NCBI RefSeq assembly: GCF_946478955.1
Contig: NZ_CAMLDL010000008.1
Location: forward strand, 58,764-122,763
Reading direction: 5' to 3'
Length of the DNA: 64,000 bases
Source: an uncultured Sphingomonas sp.
GTDB lineage: Bacteria > Pseudomonadota > Alphaproteobacteria > Sphingomonadales > Sphingomonadaceae
The position numbers were made by a program, and so were the translations under genes. A model generated the notes under the pieces. That model was not told the DNA's origin. It was given only the letters and a program-made list of their open reading frames with translations, and ran no database searches. Positions within the stretch are counted from its first letter, which is position 1. The number at the start of each line of letters is the position of its first letter. Shown piece by piece: positions 33,607 through 42,370 of this stretch.

Positions 33607-33943
33607 GCTACCTAAAACGTAGCTAAAACAATCGCCTATATGACGCGTTAAGGGCAATATAGGCCAGTTTGTAGGGGAGATGTTCCCGTACCCACAGTCT
33701 CATCCTGCGGATCCTCGCGGCGTGACGCGTCAGGCACAGGAACGCCGTGCAGTTAGAAGCGCGTGGTCAACGCTAGTTCCTTTGGCACACGTGCGTCCAA
33801 CTCTTCTCGTTCATGTCCGTCCAGCCCGTCCTGATCAACGGTTCCTGAAATTCCTGAGCGATCCTATCCGCAGTCCATCCAACGCCGTTTTACGTGCAAC
33901 GAGAATGGGCTCCCTTTTGTGGGAACGGTAATGCGCGGTTATT
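33607..33943. other. 337-bp stretch without a recognised gene
   Basis: Directly after tRNA-Gln. It starts with a small AGCTAC/GTAGCT hairpin. An 83-codon open frame (33680-33931) shows no family resemblance and no Shine-Dalgarno of note, and I do not call it. No integrase, att-like repeat of the tRNA 3' end or terminator was found by eye. Confidence 0.6.
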
Positions 33944-34774
33944 TCAAGCGCCCAGCCACTCAGTTATGATTTTGCCTTGATGTCCTTCCGGAGCCAGCGC
34001 GGCGCGGAGGGCGTCCAGCAAAGGGGGCAGGCCCTGCGTGAACGCGTACGGGGGGTTGATGATGAAGAGGCCCGCGCCGTTATAGATTCCGGGTTGTTCG
34101 GTATCGAACAGCCAATGTTCAATGGTCATGAATTTCGGAATGCCGAGCCTGCGCAGTTGCTGCTTCCACCTGGCATGCGTGTCGCGGTCTTTCAGCGGAT
34201 ACCAGATCATCGTCACGCCATGTGCCCATTTGCGGTGCGCCGCGGCCAGGGTGGCGGTGATGCGCGCGCGCTCGTCTGTCTGTTCGTACGGCGGGTCGAC
34301 CACCACGACGCCGCGCGCTGTTCGGGTAGGCAGCATGGCCAGCCATAGCTCGTAGGCGTCGCGCTGATGCACGGCGGCGGGCGTGCCGCGCATCGCGCTG
34401 CGCAGTGCAATGACATCCTGGGGATGTTTTTCGTTGAGGATCAGCGCATCCTGCGGGCGTAGCAGCTGCGACAATATGCGCGGGGATCCGGGGTAAAGAT
34501 GGCTTTCGGTCCCTGTGTTTACCGCCTCCGCGGCGGCGCGGTAGTCATCCAGCAATGGGTTTGAGTCGGCAAAGGCCCGCAGCACGCCCTGCGCGGCCTC
34601 GCCGGTGCGTTGGGCGCTATCGTCGGTAAGGTCATAGAGCCCGCATCCGGCATGGGTATCGATCAGGGTCAGCGCGCCCGGCTTTTGCTGCAAGGCGCGG
34701 ACGAGGGCGATCAGCAGGCTATGCTTGACCACATCGGCGCTGTTTCCAGCATGAAAGGAATGGCGGTAATTCAT
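33944..34774 (-). CDS. rlmJ: 23S rRNA (adenine-2030 N6)-methyltransferase
   Basis: A 276-residue SAM enzyme with the RlmJ N-terminus MNYRHSFHAGNSADVVKHS, LIDTHAGCGLYDL (SAM motif), catalytic DPPYEQTDE and the late INPPYAF. RlmJ methylates A2030 of 23S rRNA after transcription, with only mild effects when lost in E. coli. Another rRNA modification gene (RluE-type) follows upstream on the same strand, so they may be co-expressed. Confidence 0.95.
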   Translation of the reverse strand: MNYRHSFHAGNSADVVKHSLLIALVRALQQKPGALTLIDTHAGCGLYDLTDDSAQRTGEAAQGVLRAFADSNPLLDDYRAAAEAVNTGTESHLYPGSPRILSQLLRPQDALILNEKHPQDVIALRSAMRGTPAAVHQRDAYELWLAMLPTRTARGVVVVDPPYEQTDERARITATLAAAHRKWAHGVTMIWYPLKDRDTHARWKQQLRRLGIPKFMTIEHWLFDTEQPGIYNGAGLFIINPPYAFTQGLPPLLDALRAALAPEGHQGKIITEWLGA

Positions 34775-34824
34775 TGGGATTCAGATTTCCGATGAGGTGC
34801 CTATAGACCGGCTGCCGCTCTCGC

Positions 34825-35379
34825 CTAGACAGAGATTTCCTCAAATTGGCCCGGCGCGATATTGGCGATGGTCCAATCGCCGACAGACCAGCGCACCAGC
34901 CTGAGCGTTGGCAACCCGACCGCCGCCGTCATTCGGCGCACTTGCCGGTTCCGTCCCTCGCGGATGGTGATCTTCAACCAACTGTCGGGAATGGATTTGC
35001 GCTCTCGGATCGGCGGGTCGCGCGGCCACAGGCTCGGATCGTTGATGCGGGCGACATCGGCCGGCAGAGTCATTCCGTCCTTTAGCTGGAGGCCCTTGCG
35101 CAACCGCTCCAGCTCTAACTCCCGTGGTTCGCCTTCGACTTGCACGAGGTAGGTCTTGGGCAGCTTGAATCGCGGATCGGCAATGCGCGCCTGAAGCCGC
35201 CCGTCATCGCACAGCAGCATAAGGCCCTCACTGTCCCGATCGAGCCGGCCGGCAGGGTAGACGCCCTTCACAGGTATGAAGTCGGACAAGGTAGACCGAA
35301 CCGTTGGCGATCCCCGGTCGGTGAATTGGGACAGGACCCCGTAGGGTTTGTTGAACAAAAGGAGCCGGGCCATCACCAT
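34825..35379 (-). CDS. rluE: Large-subunit rRNA pseudouridine synthase, RluE-type
   Basis: A 184-residue RsuA-family enzyme lacking an S4 domain, like RluE (23S U2457). It has [19 protein letters not shown], the catalytic-Asp motif [25 protein letters not shown] and [10 protein letters not shown]. Likely start is MVMARLL at 35379 (or the ATG 6 bp inside). A longer frame to 35469 adds unconserved residues. Confidence 0.92.
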   Translation of the reverse strand: MVMARLLLFNKPYGVLSQFTDRGSPTVRSTLSDFIPVKGVYPAGRLDRDSEGLMLLCDDGRLQARIADPRFKLPKTYLVQVEGEPRELELERLRKGLQLKDGMTLPADVARINDPSLWPRDPPIRERKSIPDSWLKITIREGRNRQVRRMTAAVGLPTLRLVRWSVGDWTIANIAPGQFEEISV

Positions 35380-35529
35380 TGCATATCGCTCGAATGAGGC
35401 AATGTCTGCACGCACATGCCGCTGCTGACGCCCCGCGTTTCCTAACCACAGTCGTTGAGCAGTCGGCATCGTGGTGGTCCGATCCCGAGCTAATAAAATT
35501 ATAGCGTCCGCGCCCTGACAAAGGAGAGA

Positions 35530-35919
35530 TTAGACGACCGTACGCCGCCATTCGCTGGCCAACACAGCTTCGATGCGGCCGACGAGAAGGTCTAGGTCGA
35601 CGGGTTTGCGCAGATAATCATCGGCGCCGGCGCCAATGGCAAGCGCCTCATCGGTGTTGCTGTGTCTGGCCGTCAGCATGATTACAGGCACGCGGCACAG
35701 GCTGCCCTCGCTACGCATCCGGCGGAGCAGATCAACGCCGGAGAGGCCGGGCATGGCGCAATCGAGAATTGCCAAATGGGGAGGGCGCCGTCGCATGACG
35801 GCCAACGCTTGCTGTGCATCCTGGAGCCAACCGATAGCATGACCTGCGTCGAACAATGCGGCGCATACCAGCGATCCCATCACCGGATCATCGTCGACAT
35901 AAAGGATGCGCGCAGCCAC
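35530..35919 (-). CDS. Single-domain response regulator
   Basis: A 129-residue CheY-like receiver without output domain. It has ILYVDDDPVMGSL (acidic pair), AILDCAMPGLSG (phospho-accepting Asp), VIMLTARHS (switch Thr) and DYLRKPVD (Lys). It lies 5 bp downstream of the Hpt-like gene on the same strand, a layout of a phosphorelay pair: Hpt donates, this receiver accepts or drains phosphate. No histidine kinase gene is adjacent, so the kinase is an orphan elsewhere. Confidence 0.92.
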   Translation of the reverse strand: MAARILYVDDDPVMGSLVCAALFDAGHAIGWLQDAQQALAVMRRRPPHLAILDCAMPGLSGVDLLRRMRSEGSLCRVPVIMLTARHSNTDEALAIGAGADDYLRKPVDLDLLVGRIEAVLASEWRRTVV

Positions 35920-35924
35920 CGGCG

Positions 35925-36311
35925 TCAGGACTCCGGTTGATCATTGAGGATTTCGGTAAGCCTGACCAATGTGAGACGCCGGACGTGCGGTTCGACGGTC
36001 TCAGCCAGCTGCGCTTCGATGGAAACGGCATTCTGGCCCAGCATCTCATCATCGAAATAGCGAGCGGTGCCGGCGATATTGTGAAGCAGGCGAGCGATTG
36101 GCTGTACCATCTCATCACATAGGTCGTTGGCGAGCGTTTCGCGGGTGAGCGAAAGCAGGTCCAGCTTCTGAGATTCATAAAGCCGACGGGCGGCTGCGAT
36201 GACGTCGTCGTCCAGGCCGATGACGCGTCGACTTTGGCCGAACAGGCTTCGTGCTGGTTCATCACTTTTCTCGGGCAGCGACGGGGCCCCAACCCTTAAC
36301 GGGTGAGGCAT
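35925..36311 (-). CDS. Hpt-like histidine phosphotransfer protein
   Basis: A 128-residue helical protein. VQPIARLLHNIAGTARYF contains H77 in the H-N-I-A-G-T context that fits the Hpt pattern (H-x-(I/L)-x-G-(S/T)). The surrounding helices are amphipathic. I start at the ATG at 36311, preceded by GAGGG; the frame is open for another 490 bp but that part is antisense to the CoA-transferase gene. It is followed 5 bp later by the receiver gene. A 24-bp stretch of the gene recurs as an intergenic hairpin repeat at 18803. The Hpt call rests on motif and context, not an alignment. Confidence 0.75.
   Translation of the reverse strand: MPHPLRVGAPSLPEKSDEPARSLFGQSRRVIGLDDDVIAAARRLYESQKLDLLSLTRETLANDLCDEMVQPIARLLHNIAGTARYFDDEMLGQNAVSIEAQLAETVEPHVRRLTLVRLTEILNDQPES
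36136..36159. repeat. 24-bp exact repeat (copy 2), inside the Hpt-like gene
   Basis: The same 24 bases, with TTTCGC/GCGAAA hairpin, as the intergenic copy at 18803-18826. Here they encode LLSLTRET on the minus strand. Confidence 0.75.
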
Positions 36312-36428
36312 TGAAAATCCCTCAATGTTGCATCCGATGTGGACAAGTTGCCGCCCCAGTAAAGGCGATGCTACGCTTTTGGGCGCGGGATGCTGGCGCG
36401 AGTGAGATCGCCTCGCTAGCGTTGGCGA

Positions 36429-37508
36429 ATGGCTGGACCACTTCATGGATTGAGGATCATCGAAATGGCCGGGCTTGGCCCGGGGCCCTTTGCCGCCATG
36501 ATGCTGGCCGACCATGGCGCAGAGGTCATTCGAATTGAGCGAGCGGGAATGATCGGCGTGCCTAACGATCCGCTTCTTCGCAATCGCAGGAGTATAGCGC
36601 TTGACCTGAAGCGGAATGATCACCGCGACGTTGTGCGGCGGCTTGCGCAAACGGCCGACGGCTTGATCGAAGGCTACAGGCCCGGTGTAATGGAGCGGCT
36701 GGGTCTGGGCCCGGCCAACTTGGTCGAGGCAAGCCCCAAGCTGGTATATGGCCGCGTGACCGGTTGGGGACAGACCGGCCCTCGAGCCGCCGAAGCGGGG
36801 CATGACATCAACTATTTGGCGCTAACCGGTCTTCTGCATGAGATGGGCGAGCCAGATAGGCCGCCGAGACCTCCAATGAATCTTGTCGCAGACTATGCTG
36901 GCGGCGGGATGATGCTCGCGTTCGGAATGGTGGCGGCACTGCTCAACGTACAGCGCGGCGGCGTAGGCCAGACAATTGACGTGGCAATGACCGACGGGGC
37001 GGCGCTCACCGGCGCATTGATTTACGGGATGAAAGCGGCCGGTGTCTGGACCGGCGGTCGGGGTGGTAATTTGCTTGATGGCGGCGACCCGCTTTACGGA
37101 TGTTACGCCTGCGCTGACGGGCGGTTTCTGGCGCTTGGCGCTATCGAAGTGCCGTTTCGTGCCGCTCTGCTTGGTGCGCTTGGGATCGAACATGCCGATC
37201 ATGCCAAGGTCGCCGCGGTGCTCGCGACACGGACTCGGGATGAATGGGTCGCATGTTTTGAAAATATCGACGCGTGCGCTGCGCCGGTGCTCGATCTGAA
37301 CGAAGCGCCCGACGATCCGCATAATCAGGCGCGGGGGACATTTGCCACTATTGGCGGCGTGGTTCAGCCAATGCCTGCCCCCCGATTTAGCGAGCCAGCC
37401 GAGCCACCTTTGCCACCGAGACGCGACGGCGAAGATAGCGCGGCTATTCTGGCTGAACTCGGTTACTCCTCCGATGCCATAGATGCTCTGATGAAAGCTC
37501 CTGCATGA
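36429..37508 (+). CDS. CaiB/BaiF CoA-transferase, alpha-methylacyl-CoA racemase type
   Basis: A 359-residue family III CoA-transferase fold protein. MAGPLHGLRIIEMAGLGPGP at the N-terminus, RRSIALDLKR, EGYRPGVMERLGLGP, then GHDINYLALTG and NLVADYAGGG give the His and Asp pair used by alpha-methylacyl-CoA racemase (AMACR) to swap the 2-methyl centre. This suits branched-chain fatty acid or isoprenoid side-chain breakdown. It overlaps the aminotransferase gene by 4 nt. Confidence 0.9.
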   Translation: MAGPLHGLRIIEMAGLGPGPFAAMMLADHGAEVIRIERAGMIGVPNDPLLRNRRSIALDLKRNDHRDVVRRLAQTADGLIEGYRPGVMERLGLGPANLVEASPKLVYGRVTGWGQTGPRAAEAGHDINYLALTGLLHEMGEPDRPPRPPMNLVADYAGGGMMLAFGMVAALLNVQRGGVGQTIDVAMTDGAALTGALIYGMKAAGVWTGGRGGNLLDGGDPLYGCYACADGRFLALGAIEVPFRAALLGALGIEHADHAKVAAVLATRTRDEWVACFENIDACAAPVLDLNEAPDDPHNQARGTFATIGGVVQPMPAPRFSEPAEPPLPPRRDGEDSAAILAELGYSSDAIDALMKAPA

Positions 37509-38659
37509 ACCCGCTCTATGAACGGATGGATATCAGCGTTTTTGAACGAATGTCGCTGGCGGCGGCCAAACATCGAGCGGTGAATCTAGGGCAGGGTTTC
37601 CCGGATTTTGGGTGGTCGCCGGCGATATTGGATGCGGCGGCGCGGGCGTTGTCGGAAGGGTCCAACCAATATGCGCCATCGCGGGGGCTGCCCCTGCTTC
37701 GTGAGGCAGTTGCGGGCCATTATAATCGTCATCACAGGCTCAATCTGACGCCTGAGTCCATATGCGTGACAAGCGGCGCTACCGAGGCGCTGGCCGCTGC
37801 AATTCTCGCGCTGGTTCAGCCGGGCGACGAAATAATTGTCATGACGCCGGCTTATGATGCCTACCGGCCGCTGATTGAACGGGCCGGGGGCATTGTTCGC
37901 GAAGTCGCGCTCGAGCCGCCGGAATGGCGGGTGGACCGGGAGGCTTTGGAACAGGCCATAACGGCCCGAACCCGCGCAATCATTCTCAACAATCCGCATA
38001 ATCCGACGGGAAGGCTGTTTAACCGTCAGGAACTGGATGCCGTGGCAGCGGTGGCGTGCACCCATGATCTGATGGTGATCGCCGATGAGGTTTGGGAACA
38101 TGTCTTATTGGATGGACAGCAATTCACGCCGATAGCCTCGCTGCCCGGCATGGCGGATCGGGTTTTGAAATGCGGTTCCGCAGGAAAAATCTTTTCACTC
38201 ACAGGATGGAAGATCGGCTGGCTTGTTGCCGCGCCTGCATTGGCCGCAGTTGCCGCGCGCGCGCACCAGTTTCTTACCTTTTCGAGCGCGCCCAACCTTC
38301 AGGCGGCGGTGGCATACGGCTTGGCAGAAGGTGATGATTGGATCGGGCCGATGCGAGCGCGCTTTGCTGCGGCCAGAGGCCGTTTGGTACGCGGACTGGA
38401 GCAAGCGGGATATTTGGTGTTGCCTAGCGCATCCACCTATTTCCTATGCGTTGATCTTGCGGCGTCCGGGATTGACGCCAACGATGAAGAATTCGCCAAG
38501 GCTGCCGTAGAGCAGGCCGGTGTTGCGGTTATTCCAATGTCGTCCTTCGCGTCATCAAAATGTCCGGACCATATGATCCGACTTTGCTTTGCCAAAAAGG
38601 ATGAAACGATCGATGCGGGGGTAATGGGAATGGCCGCGGCCCGCAAATTGATGATCTAG
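37505..38659 (+). CDS. PLP-dependent aminotransferase, class I/II
   Basis: A 384-residue fold-type I aminotransferase: VNLGQGFPDFGWSP (substrate/PLP N-terminal loop), VTSGATEALAAAI, ILNNPHNPTGRLFNRQEL and the Schiff-base Lys in GSAGKIFSLTGWKIGW. The pattern is nearest to methionine/kynurenine aminotransferase (YbdL-like) rather than AspC. The specific amino donor cannot be fixed. The gene is coupled by ATGA overlap to the racemase gene and convergent, also overlapping by 4 nt, with the EAL gene. Confidence 0.88.
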   Translation: MNPLYERMDISVFERMSLAAAKHRAVNLGQGFPDFGWSPAILDAAARALSEGSNQYAPSRGLPLLREAVAGHYNRHHRLNLTPESICVTSGATEALAAAILALVQPGDEIIVMTPAYDAYRPLIERAGGIVREVALEPPEWRVDREALEQAITARTRAIILNNPHNPTGRLFNRQELDAVAAVACTHDLMVIADEVWEHVLLDGQQFTPIASLPGMADRVLKCGSAGKIFSLTGWKIGWLVAAPALAAVAARAHQFLTFSSAPNLQAAVAYGLAEGDDWIGPMRARFAAARGRLVRGLEQAGYLVLPSASTYFLCVDLAASGIDANDEEFAKAAVEQAGVAVIPMSSFASSKCPDHMIRLCFAKKDETIDAGVMGMAAARKLMI

Positions 38660-39477
38660 GGATGAGCCGTTTCGCCTTGCTCAACAAGTGACGGCCAGCG
38701 GGTTTCCCATTCCTTTAGCCAGCCTGCTAGCTTTTCAGGCCGCAGCGGCCGCGCAACAAAATAGCCTTGTGCGACATCACAACGCAGGCGACGCAGCAAT
38801 TGAAGCTGCGGCGCCGTTTCGACCCCTTCCGCCGTGACCTTCAGACCGAGCCCATGGGCAAGGTCGACGATACATTTCACAATCAGCGTGCTGTCTTTTG
38901 AAGTCGGGGCGTCCTCGACAAAAAAGCGATCGATTTTCAATTCGGTAAAAGGAAGCTGGCGAAGTTGCATCAGTGACGAGTAGCCAACTCCGAAATCATC
39001 AATGGCAAGGCCGATGCCCTTGATGCGAAACCGGGTCAATGTGTCCATCAGTTTGACGAGTGGCTGGGTTGCACTTTCAGTCAGCTCCAGGACCAGGCGA
39101 TCCGTCGGAACGCTCAATTCAGTGCACATGCGTTCCACGAGATCGGGAAAGTCCAACTGATCAAGACTGAGCGCGGAAATATTGAACGCAAGGTCTGTTT
39201 CAATTCCCAGCGATCGCCACTGAATCCATTGATTCAAGGTTGTGCGCAGGCCCCATTGGGTCAGTTGGTCGATGAGGCCATAGCGTTCCGCCAGCGGCAC
39301 GAAGCGGGATGGTGGAATTGTCCCAAGCTCGGGGTCTTCCCAGCGGACCAATGCCTCAACGCGCTTTAGCCTACCGTCGCACAGGCTAACCTTGGGTTGA
39401 TAGGCCATGCTGAGCCGGCCGTTGATCAATGCACGCTCGAACCCGTCGAGCAGGGGCAGATCAGCGGTCGCGATCAT
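38656..39477 (-). CDS. EAL-domain cyclic-di-GMP phosphodiesterase
   Basis: A 273-residue stand-alone EAL protein. YQPKVSLCDGRLKRVEALVRW holds the EAL signature; further metal and catalytic residues are seen in FNISALS, LELTESATQ, LAIDDFGVGYSSLMQL, LKIDRFFVED and VTAEGVET. All key Glu/Asp/Lys positions seem present, so it should hydrolyse c-di-GMP. It overlaps the upstream receiver gene by 4 nt (ATGA), suggesting that a phosphorylated partner receiver controls it in trans. A double-PilZ protein gene is divergent just beyond. Confidence 0.93.
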   Translation of the reverse strand: MIATADLPLLDGFERALINGRLSMAYQPKVSLCDGRLKRVEALVRWEDPELGTIPPSRFVPLAERYGLIDQLTQWGLRTTLNQWIQWRSLGIETDLAFNISALSLDQLDFPDLVERMCTELSVPTDRLVLELTESATQPLVKLMDTLTRFRIKGIGLAIDDFGVGYSSLMQLRQLPFTELKIDRFFVEDAPTSKDSTLIVKCIVDLAHGLGLKVTAEGVETAPQLQLLRRLRCDVAQGYFVARPLRPEKLAGWLKEWETRWPSLVEQGETAHP

Positions 39478-39875
39478 GGGACAAGCGTTGGTTTCAATTC
39501 GTTCAAAATAGACTCCAACTCTTCCAGCCTTGCAGGCTTCTCAATTGGTCCAACCATGTTGAGTCCCATGGTTGAGCCGAGCCGGAATGCGCTTTCGAGA
39601 ACCCGGCGGTCAAATCCCGAAATGATCAGGACAGGTTCCTCATATTTCTGATCGGCGAGGAAGCGCAGTAACTCGACGCCGTCCATACCCGGCATACCAA
39701 GATCGAGCGCGACCATGTGTGGACGCTCCTTGAGGAATTTCTCGCGAAACTCCGCGTCTTGTTCTGCAATGTCGGAGTCGTAGCCGCAAAGATCCGCAGC
39801 TTTCGCTACGAAATCCGCAAGAACGGGCTCATCATCGATGACCAAGAGTCTTGGACCGGCCAAATCTTCGTTCAC
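39474..39875 (-). CDS. Single-domain response regulator paired with EAL protein
   Basis: A 133-residue receiver: PRLLVIDDEPVLADFVAKAA, MVALDLGMPGMDGVELLRFL (phospho-Asp) and GPIEKPARLEEL (conserved Lys). The switch position reads LIISGFDRR, with Ser. I start at GTG 39875, preceded by GAGGG with good spacing, since only eight residues then precede LLVIDDE as in the family. In-frame ATGs up to 40097 exist and would add a leader. It is translationally coupled to the EAL gene. Confidence 0.88.
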   Translation of the reverse strand: MNEDLAGPRLLVIDDEPVLADFVAKAADLCGYDSDIAEQDAEFREKFLKERPHMVALDLGMPGMDGVELLRFLADQKYEEPVLIISGFDRRVLESAFRLGSTMGLNMVGPIEKPARLEELESILNELKPTLVP

Positions 39876-40015
39876 TCCCACGCCCTCGACAGCATCGTTA
39901 CGCAACCAGTGAACCCCAAGGGTCATAGCCGTCAAACGCATGAAACCGGATTTTAACCCAAAAATGCATAATGTCCCGGTTTGACGCGATTTTCCTTCAA
40001 TTTGGAGAAGGCTGT

Positions 40016-40729
40016 ATGCACATGTTTGGAAGCCTGATCCGCAGGAAAGCGGAACATCGCCCGCTCGGCGAAGATAAATTGGCATTCGAATCGACAACTT
40101 TTTCGTTGAGTACGTCGGTACCTCGCCCCACTGAACGCCGCGACGACAATCGCGTGATGGCGATGTTGCGCGTGGCCAAGCTAACCGACAGTGACGGCAA
40201 TGAGCAGTTGATCCGTGTGTGCAACGTGTCAGCTGGCGGATTGATGGCGGAAATCGGGCATGCGGTTCGGGTTGGCGATGAGGTTTTTATCGAACTGTCG
40301 TCCCAGCGAATTCCGTCGACCGTTGTATGGACGCGCGAGGGAACAGCGGGCTTCAAATTTGCTCAGAACATCGATCTTGGCGAGCTGCTGGCTGGCCGCA
40401 AGCCACGCCACGGCTTTCGCGCCCGCCCGCCGCGGTTGGAGGTGCAATGCAAAGGCAATGTGAAGCTCGGTGATCGCTATTACACTGTCGATGTCCACGA
40501 CATCTCGCTGGGCGGCCTTAAGGTTGAACCGATTGAAGAATATTGTCTGGGCAAATCGGTGGTTGTTGTTGTGGAGAGCCTTCGCCCCGTTCGCGGTGAG
40601 GTCCGCTGGTTCAACGAACGCAAGGCCGGTATTGTCTTCGACCAACCGCTGAAATTTGAAGAACTGGCCGAATGGGTCGGAAAGCGACTCGAAATGGCGA
40701 CTCTGAAGGCGAGTATTGCCCGGCACTGA
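40016..40729 (+). CDS. Protein with two PilZ domains
   Basis: A 237-residue putative c-di-GMP effector. The first PilZ domain has ERRDDNR (R41, R42 and R46 of RRxxxR) and CNVSAGGLM (N-x-S-x-x-G), the full c-di-GMP-binding set. The second has DISLGGLKVE but not the arginine pair, so it may be structural. The start at 40016 is fixed by GGAGAAGG 5 bp upstream. It is divergent from the receiver-EAL pair, forming a small signalling locus with a phosphodiesterase and an effector. Confidence 0.88.
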   Translation: MHMFGSLIRRKAEHRPLGEDKLAFESTTFSLSTSVPRPTERRDDNRVMAMLRVAKLTDSDGNEQLIRVCNVSAGGLMAEIGHAVRVGDEVFIELSSQRIPSTVVWTREGTAGFKFAQNIDLGELLAGRKPRHGFRARPPRLEVQCKGNVKLGDRYYTVDVHDISLGGLKVEPIEEYCLGKSVVVVVESLRPVRGEVRWFNERKAGIVFDQPLKFEELAEWVGKRLEMATLKASIARH

Positions 40730-40795
40730 CCTTCTCGGTGGGGGTATTGCTTCCTACTTTATGTCCTGAACCCGATTATGGAGGACAGGATTGTT

Positions 40796-41344
40796 ATGGC
40801 TGACCAGGTTGCAGTGCTCGCTGGCGGATGTTTCTGGTGCACGGAAGCCGTATTTCTGGACGTTGTCGGCGTGAAGTCGATCGAGAGCGGCTACACCGGC
40901 GGCGACGTCGTCAATCCGACCTATAAGCAAGTATGCGGCGGCGACACCGGCCATGCGGAAGCAATCCGCATCACCTTTGACGATTCGCAGATCAGCCTCG
41001 ACGATCTGCTCGACATCTTCTTTGCTATTCATGATCCGACCCAGCTCAACCGGCAGGGTAATGATATCGGCACCCAATATCGCAGCGCGATCTTCCCGCA
41101 GGACGAAGCGCAAGCGGAGACAGCCAAGGCCGCCGTTGATCGTGCAAACGATTCGCTTGATGGCAAGGTCGTGACGACAATTGAGCCAAAGGCCGATTGG
41201 TATCCCGCCGAAGAATATCACCAGGACTATTGGGCCGGCGAAGGGCAGAATAATCCCTATTGCCTGGCGGTCATTCCGCCCAAGCTCGCGAAGCTGCGCA
41301 AAAGCTTTCAGGCGAAATTGAAGGCGGCAGAATCAGCGAGTTAA
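40796..41344 (+). CDS. msrA: Peptide-methionine (S)-S-oxide reductase
   Basis: A 182-residue MsrA that repairs oxidised methionine. It has the catalytic Cys12 in AGGCFWCTEA, GYTGG, GDTGHAEAIRI, DIGTQYRSAIF and YHQDYW. An ATG at 40778 would lengthen it by six residues; 40796 fits family starts better and has AGGA 5 nt upstream. Monocistronic. Confidence 0.95.
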   Translation: MADQVAVLAGGCFWCTEAVFLDVVGVKSIESGYTGGDVVNPTYKQVCGGDTGHAEAIRITFDDSQISLDDLLDIFFAIHDPTQLNRQGNDIGTQYRSAIFPQDEAQAETAKAAVDRANDSLDGKVVTTIEPKADWYPAEEYHQDYWAGEGQNNPYCLAVIPPKLAKLRKSFQAKLKAAESAS

Positions 41345-41399
41345 GCGTTGATGATGAGGTCGCATCGATGCGGTGATCGGCGGGCGTAGAGCGTCTCTT

Positions 41400-42323
41400 T
41401 TATCGCGGCGCTGCGGCGCGCTTTAGGCGGTCACGAACGGCGGCGGCAATGCCGTCGCCGTTAATGGGCGCGACGGCAATACGCAGTTTATCGGACGCAT
41501 CTGCTTCGTGAAGCAGGTCAAACAATCGTGAAGCAGCTTCGACCGGGTCGCCCGTTGGACTGAGTGATGTGTCGCCAGAAATCTGGCCAAAGCCGATCAA
41601 ATATTCGTCCGGTGCAGCGTGGGCGGCATTGAGCCTCAGCGGCTTTCCCGGCGCATAATGGCTCAACATTTGACCTGGCGCTTCGATCTGCTCAGCTGGC
41701 CGTTCCGATGCGGCGATTTCTATGGGGCCTCTACGAAGGAGCCGGAGGCCGTCATCGGTGGCCGCGATGATTGTGCTCTCGATGCCGCGCTGTGTCTGTC
41801 CTCCGTCGATGACGGCCGCAATGCGCCCATTTAGAGACATCAGGACATGATCGGCGCGGGTCGGGCTAATTCGCCCGCTCGCATTGGCAGAAGGGGCGGC
41901 AAGGGGGCGTCCGACGGACGCCAATAATTCCTGCATCACAGGGTGTGAGGGAACGCGGATTGCGATGCTGTCCAGGCCAGCAGTCACGATTGACGCGATC
42001 GCGGACGCCTTGCGGCGTGGAACCACCAACGTCAGCGGACCGGGCCAATGGGCAGTAGCCAAGGCGCGGGCCGCGTCGTTGAAAAGCCCTAACTGTTCGG
42101 CGGCGGCCAGATCCGGCACATGTACGATCAGGGGATTGAAGCTGGGTCGTCCTTTCGCCGCATAAATTCGCGCGACGGCATCCGCATTGGTCGCGTCGGC
42201 GGCAAGCCCGTAGACCGTTTCGGTGGGCACCGCGACCGGCCGACCCTCGAGAATCAGACGCGCAGCCAGGTCAATCCCTTGAGAATCGGCGGCGAGGCGC
42301 ATTGTGTCATATTGGTCGGTCAT
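41400..42323 (-). CDS. tsaC: L-threonylcarbamoyladenylate synthase, Sua5 type
   Basis: A 307-residue enzyme for the first step of the t6A37 tRNA modification. The YrdC domain has VPTETVYGLAADATN, KGRPSFNPLIVHV, HWPGPLTLVVPR and APSANASGRISPT. A C-terminal Sua5 domain begins after a linker near APGQMLSHYAPGKPL. It starts at ATG 42323, the first Met near the family consensus. It is divergent from the acyl-CoA dehydrogenase gene with 47 bp between. Confidence 0.95.
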   Translation of the reverse strand: MTDQYDTMRLAADSQGIDLAARLILEGRPVAVPTETVYGLAADATNADAVARIYAAKGRPSFNPLIVHVPDLAAAEQLGLFNDAARALATAHWPGPLTLVVPRRKASAIASIVTAGLDSIAIRVPSHPVMQELLASVGRPLAAPSANASGRISPTRADHVLMSLNGRIAAVIDGGQTQRGIESTIIAATDDGLRLLRRGPIEIAASERPAEQIEAPGQMLSHYAPGKPLRLNAAHAAPDEYLIGFGQISGDTSLSPTGDPVEAASRLFDLLHEADASDKLRIAVAPINGDGIAAAVRDRLKRAAAPR

Positions 42324-42370
42324 CAATGGCCCGCTATAGTCCTTTGAGACCATCCGCCAAGGAGCCTTGT

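Noticed and set aside
33680..33931. 83-codon open frame after tRNA-Gln
   Set aside because: No recognisable family, no good ribosome site, composition like random GC-rich DNA.
36312..36803. Upstream extension of the Hpt-like gene
   Set aside because: Antisense to the AMACR-type gene; a well-placed ATG with GAGGG lies at 36311.
40730..40795. Start of msrA at 40778
   Set aside because: Six extra residues before the family consensus; ATG 40796 has a better spaced AGGA.
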